A stretch of 64,000 nucleotides of DNA, taken from Micromonospora citrea (GTDB lineage Bacteria; Actinomycetota; Actinomycetes; Mycobacteriales; Micromonosporaceae). The stretch lies in contig NZ_FMHZ01000002.1 in assembly GCF_900090315.1 (NCBI RefSeq), positions 4,496,501 through 4,560,500 on the forward strand, read 5' to 3'. Below, piece by piece: positions 59,917 through 64,000 of this stretch. The notes beneath the pieces are model-generated. The model saw only the letters and a program-made list of their open reading frames with translations. It did not search any database and was not told the DNA's origin. The translations under genes were made by a program, and so were the position numbers. The stretch's first letter is position 1; the number at the start of each line of letters is the position of its first letter.

Positions 59917-61119
59917 ATGCGCGTCGGCCTCGTCTGCGCGCACGCCGGCCCGCCCAGGCGTGCCGACGCCCCGACCGTCGGCACCCACCAGCACATCGCC
60001 AGGGTCGCCGCGGAACTGGCCGCGCGGGGCCACGACGTCCGGGTGTACGAACGCCGCGACGACCCCGACCTGCCGGACACGGCCATGGTCGACGGCTACC
60101 GGGTGGAGCGGGTGCCCGTCGGCCCGGCGGCCCCGATCCCCACCGCCGAGCTGGTCCCGTACGTGTCCGAGTTCGGCGCCTGGCTGGCGGACCGGTGGAC
60201 GGGCGACTGGCAGCCCGAGGTGGTGCACGGGCACTACTGGATCGGCGGGCTGGCCGCCGCGCACGCCGTCCGGGAGACCGACGTCCCGGTGGTGCAGACG
60301 TTCCACTCCCTCGGGGTCGAGCAGCTGCGCCACCTCGGCGGCCAGTACGACGGCCCGGGGGAGCGCATCCCGCTGGAGCGGGCGTTGACCCGGGCGGTGG
60401 ACGTCGCGGTCGCCCAGTGCAACGACGAGGTGGACGAGCTGACCCGGATGGGGTTGCAGCGCGCCTCCGTGGCGATGGTGCCGGCGGGCGTCGACACCGA
60501 GCAGTTCCACCCCGACGGCGAGGCCGCCCCCCGCGACCAGCGGGCCCGGATCCTCTCCGTCGGTGGGCTGTCGCCCGGGCACGGCCAGGAGGACCTGATC
60601 CGGGCCATGCGGCTGGTCGGCGACGCCGAGCTGGTGATCGCCGGCGGCCCGCCGGCCGAGCAGCTCGCGGGCCACGCCGAGGCCCGCCGGCTGCGCGAGC
60701 TGGCCGAGCGGAACGGGGTGGCCGAGCAGGTGAAGCTGGTGGGCGCGGTGCCGCACGACCAGATGGCCACCTGGTACCGCTCGGCGGACGTGGTGGCCTG
60801 CACCCCGCACTACTCGTCGGCCGGGCGCGTGTCGCTGGAGGCCATGGCGTGCGGCGTGCCGGTGGTGGGCTATGCCATGGGCGGCATCGCCGACGCGGTG
60901 GTCGACGAGGTCACCGGGCGGCTGGTGCCGCCGGGCGACGTGCGCACGCTGGGCGTCACCCTGCGCCGGCTGCTCGCCGACAACGCGGGGCGGTTCGCGT
61001 ACGGGCACGCCGCCGTGGACCGGGTGCGGTGCAGCTACACCTGGGAACGGACGGCGGGCGCGCTGGAGCGCCTCTACGAGCGGGTGGTGCGCCGGCGCAA
61101 GCCGGTCGAGGCGGCCTGA
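59917..61119 (+). CDS. family 4 glycosyltransferase
   Basis: The 400-residue GT-B enzyme has an N-terminal acceptor domain (VGLVCAHAGPPRRADAPTVGTHQHIARVAAEL, EVVHGHYWIGGLAA) and a C-terminal donor domain with LSVGGLSPGHGQEDLIRAM, LVGAVPHDQM and CTPHYSSAGRVSLEAMACGVPVVGYAMGG (GT4 signature with E-x7-E spacing). It resembles sucrose/phosphatidylinositol/mycothiol-type GT4s; donor and acceptor are unknown. TGGAGGTGACCC before ATG 59917 is a near-perfect ribosome-binding site. Confidence 0.92.
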   Translation: MRVGLVCAHAGPPRRADAPTVGTHQHIARVAAELAARGHDVRVYERRDDPDLPDTAMVDGYRVERVPVGPAAPIPTAELVPYVSEFGAWLADRWTGDWQPEVVHGHYWIGGLAAAHAVRETDVPVVQTFHSLGVEQLRHLGGQYDGPGERIPLERALTRAVDVAVAQCNDEVDELTRMGLQRASVAMVPAGVDTEQFHPDGEAAPRDQRARILSVGGLSPGHGQEDLIRAMRLVGDAELVIAGGPPAEQLAGHAEARRLRELAERNGVAEQVKLVGAVPHDQMATWYRSADVVACTPHYSSAGRVSLEAMACGVPVVGYAMGGIADAVVDEVTGRLVPPGDVRTLGVTLRRLLADNAGRFAYGHAAVDRVRCSYTWERTAGALERLYERVVRRRKPVEAA

Positions 61120-61213
61120 CCGGCAGCGGCCCGCCTCGCGCCGGTGACCCGCCCCGCGCCGGCAGCCCGCCCGGTGGCGGGTCGCACGGCGGCGGGCGTC
61201 CCGGCGGCGGTCC

Positions 61214-62110
61214 TCACATCGGGCGGCCGGGGGCGCCGACGCCCACGACGGCCGGCTTCCGCTCCCCGGCCACCGCGTGGTGGTGCTGGGGTTCGGCGTA
61301 CCGGGTGAGGCCGATGACCGAGGCGAGGGTGACCAGGAACCCGGCCGCGGCGAGCCACTCCCGGCCGGGCCAGATCTTGTCGTTGAGCAGCAGCAGGCCG
61401 ACGATCGCCGCGGGCACCGCCCCGGCCGCGTCCATGGCGGCGACGGCGGCCGTGGTCGAGCCGCGCTGCATGGCCAGGCCGAGCAGGAGCTGACCGACGA
61501 TCGAGTGCGCGATCAGCAGGTAGAGCAGCGGGTGCCGGACCAGGTCCTCCGCCGTCGGGGCCGAGGCCAGCGGTCGGGCGGCCACCGCGGCGGCGGAGAA
61601 CGCCAGCCCGGCCAGCGAGCCGAGCGCCACCGAGCCGGGCGCCCCGTGCAGGCGCACGGCGAAGAAGCCGACCACCGCGATCACGACGAGCACCGCCGCC
61701 AGGACGATCATGCCGGTGGTGCCGAGCGGCTTGGACTGCGCGGGCCGGGCGGAGAGCACCAGCGCGGAGATTCCCGCGAAGAGCAGCACCAGCAGGGCCA
61801 CCTCGGCCGCCGGCAGCCGCCACTTGAGCAGCAGCACGCCGAGCAGTGCGGTGACGCCGAGCCCGGCCGCGACGCTGGACTGGACCAGGAAGAGCGGCAG
61901 GTCCCGGCGGGCCAGGAAGGCCAGCACGAACCCGGCCACCTGGCAGGCCAGCCCGACCAGGTAGGTGCGGTGCCCGGCGAGCCGCAGCAGCAGGCCCGGG
62001 TCGAAGGTGTGGTGCACGGTGGTGCGGGCGGCGGCGACCGACTGGAGCAGGTTGGCGACGCCGTACGCGATGATCATCGCCGCGAGGAAGCACCAGCCGG
62101 AGGAAACCAC
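61214..62110 (-). CDS. multi-pass membrane transporter, EamA/DMT-like
   Basis: The 298-residue product has about nine or ten hydrophobic helices with two similar halves. LGVTALLGVLLLKWRLPAAEVALLVLLFAGI and AAGAVPAAIVGLLLLNDKIWPGREWLAAAGFLVTLASVI resemble the drug/metabolite (EamA) superfamily. The substrate is unknown. GTG 62110 follows TATCCT by six bases, so it is probably leaderless. Confidence 0.8.
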   Translation of the reverse strand: MVSSGWCFLAAMIIAYGVANLLQSVAAARTTVHHTFDPGLLLRLAGHRTYLVGLACQVAGFVLAFLARRDLPLFLVQSSVAAGLGVTALLGVLLLKWRLPAAEVALLVLLFAGISALVLSARPAQSKPLGTTGMIVLAAVLVVIAVVGFFAVRLHGAPGSVALGSLAGLAFSAAAVAARPLASAPTAEDLVRHPLLYLLIAHSIVGQLLLGLAMQRGSTTAAVAAMDAAGAVPAAIVGLLLLNDKIWPGREWLAAAGFLVTLASVIGLTRYAEPQHHHAVAGERKPAVVGVGAPGRPM

Positions 62111-62136
62111 CTGGCGAGGATAGAGGCTGGCGGAGG

Positions 62137-62955
62137 TCAGTGCTCGGTTGGCCGACCCAGCCGGGCGAGGATGTCGGCGTGCAGCGCGCCGTTGCTGGCC
62201 ACGGCGCTGTTCTCGGTGCCGGCGTCGCCCGAGAGGGCCGGCCGGCCGGCCAGGTCGGTGAACGCGCCGCCCGCCTCGGTGACGATCGGCACCAGCGCGG
62301 CGACGTCCCACAGCGACAGCTCCGGCTCCACCATCACGTCCAGCGCCCCCTCGGCCAGCAGCATGTAGCCGTAGAAGTCGCCGTACGCCCGGCTGCGCCA
62401 GGTGTCCCGCATGAGCTGGAGCATCGCGTCCAGCCGGCCGGCGGACTCCCAGCCGGTCAGGGACGAGTAGCAGAAGCTGGCGTCCGCGAGGTCCCGGACC
62501 CCGGAGACCCGGATCGGCGCGCCGCTCGCGGCGTCGGGCCCCGCGTACGCGCCCGCGCCCAGCGCGCCCCACCAGCGGCGGCCCAGCGCCGGGGCGGACA
62601 CCAGCCCGACGACCGGGCGGTCGCCCTCCAGCAGCGCGATCAGGGTGGCCCAGACCGGCACGCCGCGGATGAAGTTCTTCGTGCCGTCGATGGGGTCGAC
62701 CACCCAACGCCGGCCGTCCGGGCCGCCGGCCGGCTGCTCGCCGTACTCCTCGCCGAGCAGGCCGTCGGCCGGGCGGTGCGTGGCCAGCAGCGCGCGGATC
62801 TCCCGCTCGACCGCGGTGTCCGCGTCGGAGACCGGGGTCAGGTCGGGTTTCGCCTCGACGCGCAGGTCGAGCGCGCGGAACCGGGCCGTGGCGACGGCGT
62901 CGGCGGCGTCCGCGAGCAGGTGGGCGAGGGCGATGTCGTCGGCGTACCCGGTCAT
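62137..62955 (-). CDS. hisN: histidinol-phosphatase, inositol-monophosphatase family
   Basis: The 272-residue product has the IMPase signatures LLGEEYGE, DPIDGTKNF and WDVAALVPIVTEAGG, and the SDADTAVEREIR helix. In actinobacteria this subfamily, next to rsgA, is the HisN histidinol-phosphate phosphatase of histidine synthesis (family assignment; other substrates are possible). TACCGT lies seven bases before ATG 62955. Confidence 0.88.
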   Translation of the reverse strand: MTGYADDIALAHLLADAADAVATARFRALDLRVEAKPDLTPVSDADTAVEREIRALLATHRPADGLLGEEYGEQPAGGPDGRRWVVDPIDGTKNFIRGVPVWATLIALLEGDRPVVGLVSAPALGRRWWGALGAGAYAGPDAASGAPIRVSGVRDLADASFCYSSLTGWESAGRLDAMLQLMRDTWRSRAYGDFYGYMLLAEGALDVMVEPELSLWDVAALVPIVTEAGGAFTDLAGRPALSGDAGTENSAVASNGALHADILARLGRPTEH

Positions 62956-62980
62956 GCCGCAAACGGTAGCGACGCCCCGG

Positions 62981-64000
62981 TCAGGACCCGCCGTGCGGGT
63001 CGCCCTCGCCGTCACGCGCGCCGGGGCCGCGCTGGTCGGGCTCGCTGCGCGCGTCGCCCTCGCCGGAGCGGGAGGCCAGCAGCCGGCGGTACGAGGCCAG
63101 CCGGCGCGGGTCGGCCTTGCCGGCGGCCACCCAGGAGTCCAGCCCGCAGTCGGGGGCGTCCGGGGTGTGCGGGCAGTTGGCGGGGCAGTCGACGCTGCCC
63201 TCCACCAGGTCGGGGAAGCCGTGCAGCAGGCTGTCGGCGGAGACGTGTGCCAGCCCGAAGCTGCGCACCCCCGGCGTGTCGACGATCCAGCCGGCGGCGG
63301 CGTGCTCGCCGTGCGTCGGGTCCCGGGGCAGGCGCAGCGCGACCGCGCTCGTGGAGGTGTGCCGCCCCCGGCCGATCGCGCTGACCGTGCCGACCGCCCG
63401 CGCGGCGTCCGGCACCAGGCGGTTGACCAGCGTCGACTTGCCCACCCCGGAGTGCCCCACCATGACCGAGACCCGGCCGGCGAGCAGGCTGCGCAGGGCG
63501 TCGAGGTCGGAGTCGGGGCGGATCAGCACGTACGGCAGCTCCAGCTCCGCGTAGTAGCCGAGCACGGTCTCGGGGCCGGCCAGGTCGGCCTTGGTGAGGC
63601 AGAGCAGCGGCTCGATGCCGGCGTCGTACGCGGCCACCAGGCAGCGGTCGACGAACCCGGTGCGCGGCGGCGGGTCGGCCAGCGCGCTGACGATCACCAA
63701 CTGGTCGGCGTTGGCGACGACCACCCGTTCCAGCCGCCCCTCGGCGGTGGTCTCGTCGTCGTCGGCGGTGCGCCGCAGCACAGACGTCCGCTCGGCGATG
63801 CGGACGATCCGGGCCAGCGCCCCGGCCGCCCCGGACGTGTCCCCGACCAGGCCGACGCGGTCGCCGACCACCACCGACTTGCGACCCAGCTCCCGGGCCC
63901 GCATGGCGGTGATCGGGGGCACGTCCGGCCCGGCGTCGGGCGGCACGCACGTGTAGCGGCCCCGGTCGACGGCGATCACGAACCCGTCCACCGCGTCGGA
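62981..64000 (-). CDS. rsgA: ribosome small-subunit-dependent GTPase A (N-terminus cut by window end)
   Basis: The visible 339 residues show the circularly permuted GTPase order: LTKAD (G4), then GHSGVGKST (G1), DTPGVRSF (G3), and a zinc region CPANCPH-x6-C. RsgA matures the 30S subunit with GTP hydrolysis. The frame remains open to base 64000, so the OB-fold N-terminus starts beyond the window. A short hydrophilic tail ends the protein. It precedes hisN by 25 bases on the same strand. Confidence 0.92.
   Translation of the reverse strand, partial: SDAVDGFVIAVDRGRYTCVPPDAGPDVPPITAMRARELGRKSVVVGDRVGLVGDTSGAAGALARIVRIAERTSVLRRTADDDETTAEGRLERVVVANADQLVIVSALADPPPRTGFVDRCLVAAYDAGIEPLLCLTKADLAGPETVLGYYAELELPYVLIRPDSDLDALRSLLAGRVSVMVGHSGVGKSTLVNRLVPDAARAVGTVSAIGRGRHTSTSAVALRLPRDPTHGEHAAAGWIVDTPGVRSFGLAHVSADSLLHGFPDLVEGSVDCPANCPHTPDAPDCGLDSWVAAGKADPRRLASYRRLLASRSGEGDARSEPDQRGPGARDGEGDPHGGS

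Overview
The window is very GC-rich, uses GTG (and one TTG) starts freely, and carries actinobacterial marker genes: whiB7, a mycoredoxin, adnAB, uvrD2 with HRDC and tetracysteine regions, DUF397/XRE, DUF5709, DUF5679 and SigE-family sigma factors. It looks like a chromosomal segment of a Micromonospora-like member of the Micromonosporaceae. The genus is inferred from gene style, not computed. I see no prophage, transposase, CRISPR array or rRNA.

Layout. 1-8.5 kb: end of an unknown gene, a SIMPL protein and a P-loop kinase, a large membrane serine hydrolase, a hexapeptide acetyltransferase and a secreted subtilase. 8.5-12.7 kb: divergent dapD/dapE (lysine and peptidoglycan precursor synthesis), a tiny basic protein and two LOG proteins. 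12.7-20 kb: adnA-adnB double-strand-break resection motor-nuclease. 20-22.4 kb: cold-shock protein, DEAD-box helicase, small membrane protein. 22.4-27.5 kb: orphan ABC permease, an operon of two M16 peptidase subunits plus NudC, and a small protein. 27.8-30.7 kb: DUF397/XRE pair and an MFS exporter. 30.8-34.4 kb: mycoredoxin, uvrD2 and whiB7 with a long leader, leader ORF and intrinsic terminator. 34.5-45.4 kb: ABC1 kinase, ThiF-like protein, DUF5679, YgjP-like peptidase, a hypothetical, zincin_2 protein, PDZ-Lon protease and UPF0182 protein. 45.6-53.5 kb: two sigma/membrane-partner pairs, two initiator tRNA genes, a solute-binding lipoprotein, purC and glpK. 53.6-64 kb: a ribose-phosphate diphosphokinase paralog, partner-switch and two-component genes, SDR, glycosyltransferase, transporter, hisN and rsgA (cut by the window end).

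The stretch adnAB - nudC - uvrD2/mycoredoxin - whiB7 - ABC1 - ThiF - zincin_2 - PDZ/Lon - UPF0182 is, from memory, in the same neighbourhood order as the Mycobacterium tuberculosis Rv3193c-Rv3202c region. It is therefore an ancestral actinobacterial block holding genome maintenance and antibiotic-stress control.

The most unusual non-gene signals are: (1) a repeated mini-ORF element (peptide V[SC]ARSE[LR]A...) set directly before the starts of dapD, adnB and the second M16 gene, coupled to the upstream gene by GTGA overlaps in two cases; (2) the whiB7 leader with a strongly initiated leader ORF followed by a terminator and a possible antiterminator; (3) a 20-bp sequence with a perfect palindromic core at two divergent promoter regions; (4) a cluster of DnaA-box-like 9-mers away from oriC genes; (5) several families of tandem repeats, one inside adnA; and (6) a consistent leaderless-promoter signature, TANNNT 6-8 bases before the start codon, at about ten genes.
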